From Flavobacteriaceae bacterium (GTDB lineage Bacteria; Bacteroidota; Bacteroidia; Flavobacteriales; Flavobacteriaceae): 64,000 nucleotides of DNA. The notes below the pieces were generated by a model. That model saw nothing but the letters and a program-made list of their open reading frames with translations. It was not told the DNA's origin and did no database searches. Numbering within the stretch: position 1 is the stretch's first letter; each line of letters begins with the position of its first letter. A program made the translations under genes and the position numbers. This document shows, piece by piece, positions 41,662-49,694 of this stretch. The stretch spans positions 24,679 to 88,678 of the forward strand of contig CANGIF010000008.1 of assembly GCA_947453885.1 (NCBI GenBank), in the 5' to 3' direction.

Positions 41662-43434
41662 ATGAAAAGCAAATTACTTCTTACTATTAGCAATCCAACC
41701 GATTTGCGAAAATTACAATTAGACCAACTTCCAGATTTGGCTAAAGAATTACGTGATTTTATAATTGAAATAGTTGCAATAAAAGAAGGCCATTTAGGTG
41801 CTAGTCTTGGTGTTGTGGAATTAACAATTGCTTTGCACTACGTTTTTGACACCCCTAATGATTTATTAGTTTGGGATGTTGGCCATCAAGCTTATGGGCA
41901 TAAAATTTTAACCGAACGTAGAACAAAATTTCACACCAACAGACAACTTGGTGGAATTTCTGGATTTCCAAAACGATCAGAAAGTAAGTACGATACCTTT
42001 GGAGTTGGACATTCGTCTACAGCCATTTCGGCAGCTCTAGGCATGGCTTTAGCTTCTAATTTAAAAGAAAATTTTGAAAAACAACACATAGCCGTTGTTG
42101 GTGATGCTTCAATAGCTAGCGGCATGGCATTTGAAGGTTTAAATCATGCGGGTGTTACCAATGCTAATCTATTAGTTGTACTAAACGACAATGCAATTGG
42201 TATTGATCCTAGTGTTGGTGCGCTAAAAAAATATTTGACCAATGTAAAATTGGGTACCAATCCCAAACAAAATAACATGATTAAATCATTGAATTTTGAC
42301 TATTCTGGCCCTATAGACGGTCACGATATTTTTGCACTTATCAAAGAATTAAAAAGGTTACAAAAAATAAAAGGGCCAAAATTTCTTCATATCATTACTA
42401 CAAAAGGAAAAGGACTACAACAAGCAGAAGACGATCAAATTAAATACCATGCACCTGGAAAGTTTGATGCAAAAACAGGTGTTTTGGCTCCCTTAGCAAC
42501 CAAATTATTGCCTCCAAAGTACCAAGATGTTTTTGGATTAACTTTGCTCGACTTGGCTTATACAAACCCAAATATTGTTGGTATAACTCCTGCTATGCCA
42601 ACCGGAAGTTCTTTAAAATTCATGATGGACGTTTTTCCTGACCGTGCTTTTGATGTAGGTATTGCAGAACAACACGCCGTAACGTTGGCTGCTGGAATGG
42701 CGACTCAAGGAATGATTCCGTTTTGTAACATTTATTCTACATTTCTTCAAAGAGCGTACGATCAAATTATTCATGATGTCGCTTTGCAACAGCTTCCCGT
42801 AATTTTTTGTTTGGATCGATCGGGCTTAGTCGGAGAAGATGGTGCAACGCATCACGGTGTTTTTGACATTGCTTTTTTACGGTGTATTCCCAATATGGTT
42901 ATTTATGCCCCGTTAAACGAATTAGGTCTTCGAAACATTCTTTATACTGCGCAGTTGGGACTTGATTTTCCACTAGCCATTCGCTATCCAAGAGGGCAGG
43001 GGGAAACCCTAGATTGGCAATTGCCGTACCAAAAAATTGAAATAGGTAAAGCAATACGACTTAAAGAAGGTGTTTTGGTTGCTATTTTATCAACAGGTAC
43101 TATAGGCAATAATGTTATCAAAGCACTAGCAAAAATACCAAACACAACTGCCTTTGCTCATTTTGATTTTGCTTTTGTAAAACCTTTAGACGAAGCAATT
43201 TTGCATACTGTTTTTAGAACTTTTGACCAAATAATTACAATTGAAGATGGTGTTTTAAAGGGCGGTTTTGGAAGTGGTATTTCAGAATTTGCAACTCAAT
43301 ACAACTACACTTCTAAAATAAAAAGTATAGGAGTTCCAGATGTATTTGTTGAACACGGAACAGTTACTGAATTGCAAAAGTATTGTAAAATGGATATTGA
43401 TAGTCTAAAAGCGCTGTTTGTAAGCTATCTGTAG
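41662..43434 (+). CDS. dxs: 1-deoxy-D-xylulose-5-phosphate synthase
   Basis: 590 residues, a little shorter than the ~620 of E. coli. The thiamine-diphosphate motif is VVGDASIASGMAFEGLNHAG, with GDA where most enzymes have GDG. GHLGASLGVVELTIALHYVF, WDVGHQAYGHKIL, the catalytic region FDVGIAEQHAVTLAAG and DRSGLVGEDGATHHG are all present. The enzyme joins pyruvate and glyceraldehyde-3-phosphate in the first step of the MEP isoprenoid pathway. Some residues near the substrate loop differ from well-studied enzymes, but all domains are complete. It converges with the DoxX-like gene. Confidence 0.93.
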   Translation: MKSKLLLTISNPTDLRKLQLDQLPDLAKELRDFIIEIVAIKEGHLGASLGVVELTIALHYVFDTPNDLLVWDVGHQAYGHKILTERRTKFHTNRQLGGISGFPKRSESKYDTFGVGHSSTAISAALGMALASNLKENFEKQHIAVVGDASIASGMAFEGLNHAGVTNANLLVVLNDNAIGIDPSVGALKKYLTNVKLGTNPKQNNMIKSLNFDYSGPIDGHDIFALIKELKRLQKIKGPKFLHIITTKGKGLQQAEDDQIKYHAPGKFDAKTGVLAPLATKLLPPKYQDVFGLTLLDLAYTNPNIVGITPAMPTGSSLKFMMDVFPDRAFDVGIAEQHAVTLAAGMATQGMIPFCNIYSTFLQRAYDQIIHDVALQQLPVIFCLDRSGLVGEDGATHHGVFDIAFLRCIPNMVIYAPLNELGLRNILYTAQLGLDFPLAIRYPRGQGETLDWQLPYQKIEIGKAIRLKEGVLVAILSTGTIGNNVIKALAKIPNTTAFAHFDFAFVKPLDEAILHTVFRTFDQIITIEDGVLKGGFGSGISEFATQYNYTSKIKSIGVPDVFVEHGTVTELQKYCKMDIDSLKALFVSYL

Positions 43435-43447
43435 AATTTTTGGTTTA

Positions 43448-43834
43448 TTATCCCAACCAATAAACCGCTAAAACGCAAGGAATAAAATAAAGTACTATTG
43501 TTCTAGAGCCGTCATAATCTTTAGCAACTCGTTGACCGTAAAGCATAAAAAGTAAAGTAATTGCAGAAAGTAAACTGCCATAATACCCATAAGTTGTTCC
43601 TTTGTTTAATAGCAATTCAATTGCACCAACGCAACTAAAAATACCCGAAAAAAATTCAAACACCACCAAAATCACCAAACATTGTTTAATGTACTTTTTT
43701 AAATACGTTTTTTCAAAATGAGCTTCCAATCCTTTAATTGTGGGCTTCCAGTCAAAAAGTTTGTCGTAAACGGATTGAATAAACGTAAGCGTTAAAAAAA
43801 TTAAAATTAAAACGGAGGCAACTTCTGTTTTCAT
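43448..43834 (-). CDS. DoxX-like four-helix membrane protein
   Basis: 128 residues with four hydrophobic helices: an N-terminal VASVLILIFLTLTFIQSVYD with a DKLFDWKP loop typical of DoxX-type proteins, CLVILVVFEFFSGIFSCVG, SLLSAITLLFMLYGQRVA and IVLYFIPCVLAVYWL. The family lacks a uniform function; members include subunits linked to quinone oxidation and redox-responsive membrane proteins. It starts four bases after the delta-prime-like gene on the same strand and so is probably cotranscribed with it. Confidence 0.65.
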   Translation of the reverse strand: MKTEVASVLILIFLTLTFIQSVYDKLFDWKPTIKGLEAHFEKTYLKKYIKQCLVILVVFEFFSGIFSCVGAIELLLNKGTTYGYYGSLLSAITLLFMLYGQRVAKDYDGSRTIVLYFIPCVLAVYWLG

Positions 43835-43838
43835 TTAA

Positions 43839-44987
43839 CTATTTTTTGTGAATTAAACGGGTAAGTTTGATAGACATATCCGTAAGAATTATTTTGGCAT
43901 TTCCATTTCTTTCAATGTGGTAAATAGCATCCGATAATTCTTTGAAAATATCTTGAATGTTAGAATTATTAACAAAGGGCGCAAAATTTTCTAAATTAAA
44001 TTTTGCAACTTTAGGTTCCATAAACACTAAAGATTTGGATTGATAATTGAGTAACAAAGCTTGTCGAAACATTTCGATGCAGAATTGCAAAAATATTTTT
44101 TGTGTTTCCCTTCCTAAGGATGCAATTTGTTCGCTCCAAGCTATTAAGTCGTGAATAACCGCAGCGTTTCCTTTGGCTCTAAAAGCAGCTCTGACCCATT
44201 GAACAAACCATTCGTCAAATGGGAGTGCCTCTTTATCTTCGTTTAACAATTGCAAAGCTTTGTTATAATTTCCCTGCGCCTGATGCGCTATTTTTTGAGC
44301 TTCCTTCTGTTCAATTGCTTTTAAAATAGTTATAGAATTTGCTATAACTTTTTCGCTTAGTTTAGGAAAATGAATTACTTGACATCGTGAACGGATGGTT
44401 TGAATTAGGTCTTCTTCGTTTTCGGTAATTAAAATGAATACCGTTTTTTGTGGAGGTTCTTCAAGTAATTTCAACAATTTATTAGAGGCTGCTATGTTCA
44501 TTTTATCTGCCATCCAAATGAGCATAATTTTATAACCTCCTTCATACGCTTTTAAAGCCAATGACTTAAGTATTTCCTGAGCATCATCTACTCTAATTTC
44601 GCCTTGTTTGTTCTGTACACCTAAAAGAGTGTACCAGTCAAACAAGCCACCATAAGGATTATTGGATATAAAAAACCTCCAATCTTTAACAAAGTCAATG
44701 CTTTTAGGTTTGGTTTTTACTTCGTCAGTAGTAACTGTTGGGTAAACAAAATGCAAATCGGGGTGCGTAAAATTTTGAAATTTTATATTACAAGCTTCAT
44801 TACCATCCGAGTTAGTACTGTTCGTATTGTTGCATAAAATAAATTGTGAGTAGGCCAATGCCGTAGCCAAAGCACCACAACCTTCTGGCCCAACAAATAA
44901 TTGTGCATGAGGGATTCTTCCCTCAGCGGCACTTTTAATCAAATGATTCTTAATGTACTCTTGTCCTAAAATATCCGAAAACTGCAT
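43839..44987 (-). CDS. DNA polymerase III delta-prime-like clamp-loader subunit
   Basis: 382 residues of the AAA+ clamp-loader type: MQFSDILGQEYIKNHLIKSA and RIPHAQLFVGPEGCGALATA at the start, IMLIWMADKMNIAASNKLLKLLEEPP (the sensor block) and FILITENEEDLIQTIRSRCQ (arginine-finger SRC motif). The Walker A loop GPEGCGAL lacks the usual GKT/S, so ATP binding is likely lost, which is normal for delta-prime. It should load the sliding clamp together with DnaX and delta. A promoter box ends four bases before the ATG. Confidence 0.88.
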   Translation of the reverse strand: MQFSDILGQEYIKNHLIKSAAEGRIPHAQLFVGPEGCGALATALAYSQFILCNNTNSTNSDGNEACNIKFQNFTHPDLHFVYPTVTTDEVKTKPKSIDFVKDWRFFISNNPYGGLFDWYTLLGVQNKQGEIRVDDAQEILKSLALKAYEGGYKIMLIWMADKMNIAASNKLLKLLEEPPQKTVFILITENEEDLIQTIRSRCQVIHFPKLSEKVIANSITILKAIEQKEAQKIAHQAQGNYNKALQLLNEDKEALPFDEWFVQWVRAAFRAKGNAAVIHDLIAWSEQIASLGRETQKIFLQFCIEMFRQALLLNYQSKSLVFMEPKVAKFNLENFAPFVNNSNIQDIFKELSDAIYHIERNGNAKIILTDMSIKLTRLIHKK

Positions 44988-44991
44988 ATAG

Positions 44992-45023
44992 CAAATATAA
45001 TAGAAATATATTCATAAAAACAA
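44992..45023 (-). promoter_or_regulatory. Promoter of the delta-prime-like gene
   Basis: Read leftwards: TTG (45023-45021), a 21-base spacer and TATATTTG (44999-44992), ending four bases before the ATG. This placement predicts a leaderless or nearly leaderless mRNA. Confidence 0.5.
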
Positions 45024-45219
45024 TTTGACACTAAATCTTTAAAAGCAAGTAACTAGTTGGAAATAATTGGTTTTGATCATTTTTTTTCGTTTGTTCGATT
45101 TCTATTTTGATAGAAAACACTACCATTTTTATTTTTAAAATACTATTTTTGAATATCTTTATTGTCTTTTTAGAATGTTATTTTTTGATAAATTCCAACC
45201 CAAACACTTTTAGTTTTTA

Positions 45220-45227
45220 TACATTTG
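45220..45227 (+). promoter_or_regulatory. -7 promoter box TACATTTG directly before rnpA
   Basis: TACATTTG fits TAnnTTTG and is followed by exactly four bases and the rnpA ATG. No -33 element is obvious. Confidence 0.4.
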
Positions 45228-45231
45228 TCAA

Positions 45232-45627
45232 ATGTCATTTTCGTATCCAAAATCCACTAAACTTAAAAGTAAAACAACTATTGATTTGTTGTTTTTAAAA
45301 GGAAAATCCGTTTCTAAATATCCTTTACGATTAGTTTATGTTCCAATAGAAACTGCCGCTTCAAGTAGTTTGAAAATGGGGGTTTCTGTTTCAAAAAAGT
45401 ATTTCAAAAACGCAGTTGATCGCAATTATTTCAAACGGGTTCTAAGGGAATGTTACCGTTTAAATCAATCTATTTTAATTAATAAAATGGATCAAAGTTA
45501 TGCGGTTATGTTTTTTTATCAGACCAAAGAACGGCTAACGTATGAGGCAATAAACGAAAAAACCATTGCGCTTTTTGAAAAGTTTTCAAATGCTATTTGC
45601 GAAAGTCAAAATAATCAAAACAAATAA
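45232..45627 (+). CDS. rnpA: Ribonuclease P protein component
   Basis: 131 residues, small and basic. Family features are the N-terminal FSYPKSTKLKSKTTIDLLFLKGK, and the RNA-binding KMGVSVSKKYFKNAVDRNYFKRVLRECYR, which is the RNR-motif helix in slightly altered form. It assists the RNase P RNA in removing 5' leaders from pre-tRNA. rpmH, its usual neighbour, is not adjacent here. The next gene, an S41 protease, starts 83 bases downstream on the same strand. Confidence 0.92.
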   Translation: MSFSYPKSTKLKSKTTIDLLFLKGKSVSKYPLRLVYVPIETAASSSLKMGVSVSKKYFKNAVDRNYFKRVLRECYRLNQSILINKMDQSYAVMFFYQTKERLTYEAINEKTIALFEKFSNAICESQNNQNK

Positions 45628-45710
45628 TAATACGGAATTAAGTACTTTACTAATTGATATTTGAATTTAATTAGTATTTTCGTTTTCTGAATTTATAGTA
45701 AACAATAATT

Positions 45711-47351
45711 ATGCGTAGATTTTTTAAAAAGAGATTTATTTTTCCTGTTATAGCAACTGTTTTTTTATTTGTAGGAGCTAGTTTTAAGGATGATTTTTTT
45801 GAGATAGCCAAACAAATTGAAATATTTACAGAGTTGTTTAAAACAGTAAACATGAATTATGTTGACGAAATTAATCCAGCAGAGTTAATGGATAAATCAA
45901 TTAAAAGCATGTTGGCCGAATTAGATCCCTATACAAACTATTACAATGAGCAAGATATTGTAAAGTATAAAATTAATAACACTGGCGAATATACAGGCAT
46001 TGGAGCTTTGATTACTCGTAAGGAGGACAAGTTAATAGTGAAAGAAGTGTACAAATCTTATCCGGCAGACAAGGCTGGAATTAAGCCAGGTGATGAAATT
46101 ATTCAGATAGGTGATGTGAAAGTTATAGATATAAAAGACGATGCTTCCCAATTGATGCAAGGAGCAAAAAATACTAAAATTGAAGTAAAATACAACCGTC
46201 AAGGAAAAACAGTAGCTGCTCAAATTATTTTAGACGAAGTAGAAATTAAAGCAGTTCCTTATTATTCGAAAATTGATGATAAGACGGGTTACATTGTAAT
46301 TTCTCAGTTTAACAAAAAAACATCGCAAGAAACTAAAGAGGCTTTGGAAGCATTAAAAAAAGACGGAGCTGAAAAAATTATTTTAGATTTACGAGGCAAT
46401 CCAGGAGGTTTACTTCAAGAAGCAGTAAATGTTTGTAGTCTTTTTGTTCCGAAGAATGAAATAATTGTTACCACGAAATCAAAGGTTGAAAAGTACAATA
46501 ATGTTTACAAAACTACTAGAGAGCCAGTAGATACCGAAATTCCTTTAGTAGTAATTGTTGACGGAAAAAGTGCATCAGCTTCTGAGATTGTTTCTGGGGC
46601 TTTACAAGATTTAGATCGTGCTATTATTGTTGGAAGCAGAAGTTTTGGTAAAGGGCTTGTGCAACGTCCTTTAGAATTGGTTTATGGAACGCAGGTAAAA
46701 GTTACTATATCTCGCTATTATACCCCATCTGGTAGATGTATTCAGGCACTAGACTATTGGCATAAAGACAAAAATGGAAAAGCAGTTAGAACAGATGCTG
46801 CCAATTATAACGCATTTAAAACAAAAAAAGGAAGAATAGTTTACGACGGTGGAGGCATTCAACCAGATGTGGAATTGGCCGAAACCAAATTGAATTACAT
46901 TACAGATTTATTAGTTAAAAACGATGGTATTTTTAATTATGCTACTCAATATTATTATAAAAACCCAACTTTAGGAGATAAAATTCCTACTATAACCGAT
47001 GCTGATTTTCAAGATTTCAAATTGTATTTAAAAAAATCTAATTTTAGTTTAGATTCAGATACAGAAATGGCGTTGAAAAGCACTTTGTCAGCAGCCAAAA
47101 AAGAAAAATTAGAGGAAAACATTACACAAGAATACCAACAATTACTATCAGCAATTCAAAAAAGCGAGGACAAACTTTTAGATAAAAATCAATCTGAAAT
47201 TAAAAAATTGATACTAGAAGAAGTAATTAAAAGGTTTCAATACAAAGAGGGAGTTTATCAATATTACACCAAAAACAATTCTGAAATAAAGAAAGCTAGC
47301 TCTATTTTGAACAACCAAACGGAATACAAACAATTATTAAAAATGATATAA
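45711..47351 (+). CDS. S41-family carboxy-terminal processing protease with PDZ domain
   Basis: 546 residues. An N-terminal membrane anchor or signal (FIFPVIATVFLFVGASF) precedes a CTP-type N-terminal helical part, a PDZ domain (TGIGALITRKEDKLIVKEV, DKAGIKPGDEIIQIGD) and the catalytic core with the nucleophilic serine in VDGKSASASEIVSGALQD and the lysine in GSRSFGKGLVQ, 25 residues apart as in the family. Periplasmic CTPs trim lipoproteins and peptidoglycan-linked proteins. The C-terminal ~150 residues are helical and of unknown role. It overlaps the next gene by one base (TAATG), so the double-OmpA protein is coupled to it. Confidence 0.92.
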   Translation: MRRFFKKRFIFPVIATVFLFVGASFKDDFFEIAKQIEIFTELFKTVNMNYVDEINPAELMDKSIKSMLAELDPYTNYYNEQDIVKYKINNTGEYTGIGALITRKEDKLIVKEVYKSYPADKAGIKPGDEIIQIGDVKVIDIKDDASQLMQGAKNTKIEVKYNRQGKTVAAQIILDEVEIKAVPYYSKIDDKTGYIVISQFNKKTSQETKEALEALKKDGAEKIILDLRGNPGGLLQEAVNVCSLFVPKNEIIVTTKSKVEKYNNVYKTTREPVDTEIPLVVIVDGKSASASEIVSGALQDLDRAIIVGSRSFGKGLVQRPLELVYGTQVKVTISRYYTPSGRCIQALDYWHKDKNGKAVRTDAANYNAFKTKKGRIVYDGGGIQPDVELAETKLNYITDLLVKNDGIFNYATQYYYKNPTLGDKIPTITDADFQDFKLYLKKSNFSLDSDTEMALKSTLSAAKKEKLEENITQEYQQLLSAIQKSEDKLLDKNQSEIKKLILEEVIKRFQYKEGVYQYYTKNNSEIKKASSILNNQTEYKQLLKMI

Positions 47352-48163
47352 TGCGCTTTTTTAAATATTTACCGCTTCTTTTTTTCGGATTTATGTACAG
47401 TCAAGAGGAGGCCGTTCAATCCGTTTATTTTCAAACTGCTAAATACAATCTTGATGAAAAACAAGCCAGCGAAGTTTTAGATTTTATAATAAAAATGGAC
47501 TCAACTCGAATAGAAAGTGTTCAAATTTATGGTTATACTGATGATATAGGCAAACAAGCTTACAATTATAAATTATCTTTAAACAGAGCAAATACTATTA
47601 AAGATAAATTAATAAATAGCGGTATAAAAAACAAAATTATTGTAACAATTGAAGGAAAAGGAAGGATCTTGATTGACGATGATATTGTTGAAAATTTACC
47701 AGAAGTACGATCAAAAAACAGAAGGGTTGATGTTGTATTAAATTTAAAACCTTTGCCAAAAATTGAAATACCAGGTATGTTTACAGGTATTCAAAAAAAT
47801 CATGTTCTTGGTGACAGAATCTATTTAGAAAACATTTTATTCGAAAAAGGAAGTAGTAAACTTACCTTTCAATCGAAACAAGAGTTGGATAAGTTAGCTT
47901 TAGCACTTCAAAAATATAAGAAACTTGAATTTGAAATTCAAGGACATGTTTGTTGCACCCCTCCTTATCAAAAAGAAGCTATAGATAAGGATACTAAAAA
48001 ACGCGCCTTGTCTCAAAACAGAGCAGAAACAGTCTACAAATATTTAATTTTTAGAAGAATTGCCAAAAACAGAATGACATTTAAAGGCTACGGAAATACT
48101 AGGCCTTTAGGGAGAGGCGCAGAATATGATAGAAGAGTTGAGTTAATAATAACAAAGATTTAG
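47351..48163 (+). CDS. Exported protein with two tandem OmpA-like domains
   Basis: 270 residues with a signal peptide (MRFFKYLPLLFFGFMYSQ). Two OmpA-like domains follow one another: the first with VQIYGYTDDIGKQAYNYKLS, NRANTIKDKL and RSKNRRVDVVL (about residues 25-135), the second with ILFEKGSSKLT, FEIQGHVCCTPPY, SQNRAETVYKYL and YDRRVELII (about 155-268). There is no beta-barrel or coiled coil. The second domain has two adjacent cysteines in its peptidoglycan loop. Coupling to an S41 protease suggests a periplasmic cell-wall role, perhaps positioning the protease on peptidoglycan; that is inference. Confidence 0.8.
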   Translation: MRFFKYLPLLFFGFMYSQEEAVQSVYFQTAKYNLDEKQASEVLDFIIKMDSTRIESVQIYGYTDDIGKQAYNYKLSLNRANTIKDKLINSGIKNKIIVTIEGKGRILIDDDIVENLPEVRSKNRRVDVVLNLKPLPKIEIPGMFTGIQKNHVLGDRIYLENILFEKGSSKLTFQSKQELDKLALALQKYKKLEFEIQGHVCCTPPYQKEAIDKDTKKRALSQNRAETVYKYLIFRRIAKNRMTFKGYGNTRPLGRGAEYDRRVELIITKI

Positions 48164-48164
48164 G

Positions 48165-48611
48165 CTATTCTTTTTTCATTTGAATGTGTGGAATATCGTC
48201 TTCCATATAAGTATCACTTGTTTTGATAAAACCATTTTTTTCATAAAAAGATTGTAAATAAAGTTGTGCTGAAATGGTGATTTTAGTTTCTCCAAAATGC
48301 TCTAAAATACCCTTAGTTGCTTTTTCCATTAACTCATAACCCCATTTTTTTGACCGGTATTTTGGTTGTATAACTACTCTTCCAATGGAAGCATTTTCAA
48401 AATAATCGTTAGGACGAAATAAACGGGCATAAGCAACTAATTGATTATTTGTTTTTCCCATTAAGTGAAGTGCTTTTTTATCTTTTAAATCAATATCCAG
48501 ATAGACACAGTTTTGTTCTACAACAAACACTTCACTTCTTAACTGCAAAATACTATATAACTCCTCTATTGTAAGTGTTTCAAATTTTTTTAATTCCCAG
48601 GTTAAGTTCAT
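48165..48611 (-). CDS. GNAT acetyltransferase, ElaA-like
   Basis: 148 residues with an ElaA-type GNAT fold: LTIEELYSILQLRSEVFVVEQNCVY at the start (here a 25-residue region recognised by YSILQLRSEVFVVEQ), then YARLFRPNDYFENASIGRVV, the acetyl-CoA loop KYRSKKWGYELMEKA and the closing QSFYEKNGFIKTSDTY. The substrate is unknown. The gene begins in the last codons of the DUF4837 lipoprotein (four-base ATGA overlap), so the two are cotranscribed. Only one base separates its stop from that of the convergent double-OmpA gene. Confidence 0.85.
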   Translation of the reverse strand: MNLTWELKKFETLTIEELYSILQLRSEVFVVEQNCVYLDIDLKDKKALHLMGKTNNQLVAYARLFRPNDYFENASIGRVVIQPKYRSKKWGYELMEKATKGILEHFGETKITISAQLYLQSFYEKNGFIKTSDTYMEDDIPHIQMKKE

Positions 48612-49600
48612 TTTTTTTTGTTAGGTTTGCGAATAATTTCTAATGATTTAATAATAGCTTCCATTTCTAACATTAAATCTCTTTTTTCTTTTGAAGGCGC
48701 ATAACAAAAGCCTTCAATTACAATATATCTGTTTTTTGGTTTGTCAATTGTACAGTAATTTACAAACGGTCCAGACATAAAATCATTTCTCATTTGCCAG
48801 CTTCCTTTTGTTTCAAAACACTCATTGCCACCTAAAGTTGTTTTGGTAAAATAAGGAGCATAAGAATTTTCGGTTATCATTTTAGTTCCTCTAATTGCTC
48901 CATGAATGAATAAATTACCTATAGAATCTCGCATCCTTACTATGTTGTTAACATAATTATTGTGTTTTGTTATGGTGTATAATGGTACTTGATAGATTAT
49001 TATACTTGTGCTTCCGCTGTTAATTTCTTTTTTAAGCCAAAGAAATTTCTTTTTTTGCATAACATAGCGATAACCTTTTGGAAAATGTAATGAAATTCCA
49101 AATTTTTTAGTAACTTTTTTTGTTGTGAACGGGGTTTTAAGGTTATTTTTTTGAATTTCTATAATTTCAGTTTGTCTTATTTTTTGAATAATTCTAAATG
49201 TATTATGCTCGATACTATCTATAATTTCCGAAACGGATTGGCCTGAAATTTCTATTATGTTTTGTGGATACGTGTATTGATTTTCCCTAATTTCAAATTT
49301 ACTTTTATTCTCTTTTTTTATTACAATTATATTTCGACAGTTTGTCAAGGTGCCATCTAAATGTCTATTTGGGTATTGATTAATTGTAAAAAGTGGTTCT
49401 TCTTGAGGAAGACCAATAACAGGTGTAGCAAATTTATTTCGAATACTGTCACCAATTTCGCCATTCCATAATTTGTCGTCTATTACCACAGAAACACTGT
49501 TAATCTTTATTGCATTTTCTTGTTTTTTCTTGTTATCTGAAAATTGACAACTGTACAAGAAAGGTAAAAGAGTTAACGATATAAGAATCTTCTTTTTCAT
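48608..49600 (-). CDS. DUF4837 family lipoprotein
   Basis: 330 residues with a lipoprotein signal (MKKKILISLTLLPFLYSC, lipidated cysteine in YSC). The body matches the flavobacterial DUF4837 family, recognised by GSWQMRNDFMSGPFVNYC, IDKPKNRYIVIEGFCYAPS and a repeated basic strand pattern. Function is unknown; members are conserved across Flavobacteriia and are predicted to reside in the periplasm or at the outer membrane. It is followed by an overlapping GNAT gene and preceded by the lytic transglycosylase gene with a terminator between. Confidence 0.75.
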   Translation of the reverse strand: MKKKILISLTLLPFLYSCQFSDNKKKQENAIKINSVSVVIDDKLWNGEIGDSIRNKFATPVIGLPQEEPLFTINQYPNRHLDGTLTNCRNIIVIKKENKSKFEIRENQYTYPQNIIEISGQSVSEIIDSIEHNTFRIIQKIRQTEIIEIQKNNLKTPFTTKKVTKKFGISLHFPKGYRYVMQKKKFLWLKKEINSGSTSIIIYQVPLYTITKHNNYVNNIVRMRDSIGNLFIHGAIRGTKMITENSYAPYFTKTTLGGNECFETKGSWQMRNDFMSGPFVNYCTIDKPKNRYIVIEGFCYAPSKEKRDLMLEMEAIIKSLEIIRKPNKKK

Positions 49601-49629
49601 AAAAACAGGGTTCTTGTAAATCTTTTTAT

Positions 49630-49675
49630 AAAAAAATAATCTCTGTCAAATTTAAAAAAATAATGACAGAGATTA
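49630..49675 (-). terminator. Intrinsic terminator of the lytic transglycosylase gene
   Basis: 12-base perfect stem, TAATCTCTGTCA (49637-49648) with TGACAGAGATTA (49664-49675), a 15-base loop, and on the leftward strand a T-rich tail at 49636-49630. Confidence 0.75.
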
Positions 49676-49694
49676 CGATTTGTTTCAAAATTGA

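Noticed and set aside
43839..44987. Active ATPase (DnaX-like) clamp-loader subunit
   Set aside because: The P loop GPEGCGAL lacks GKT/S, so delta-prime is the better call.
45107..45298. 63-codon hydrophobic frame before and into rnpA
   Set aside because: Out of frame with rnpA, AT-driven Phe/Ile/Leu composition, no start signal; overlaps the rnpA promoter and N-terminus.
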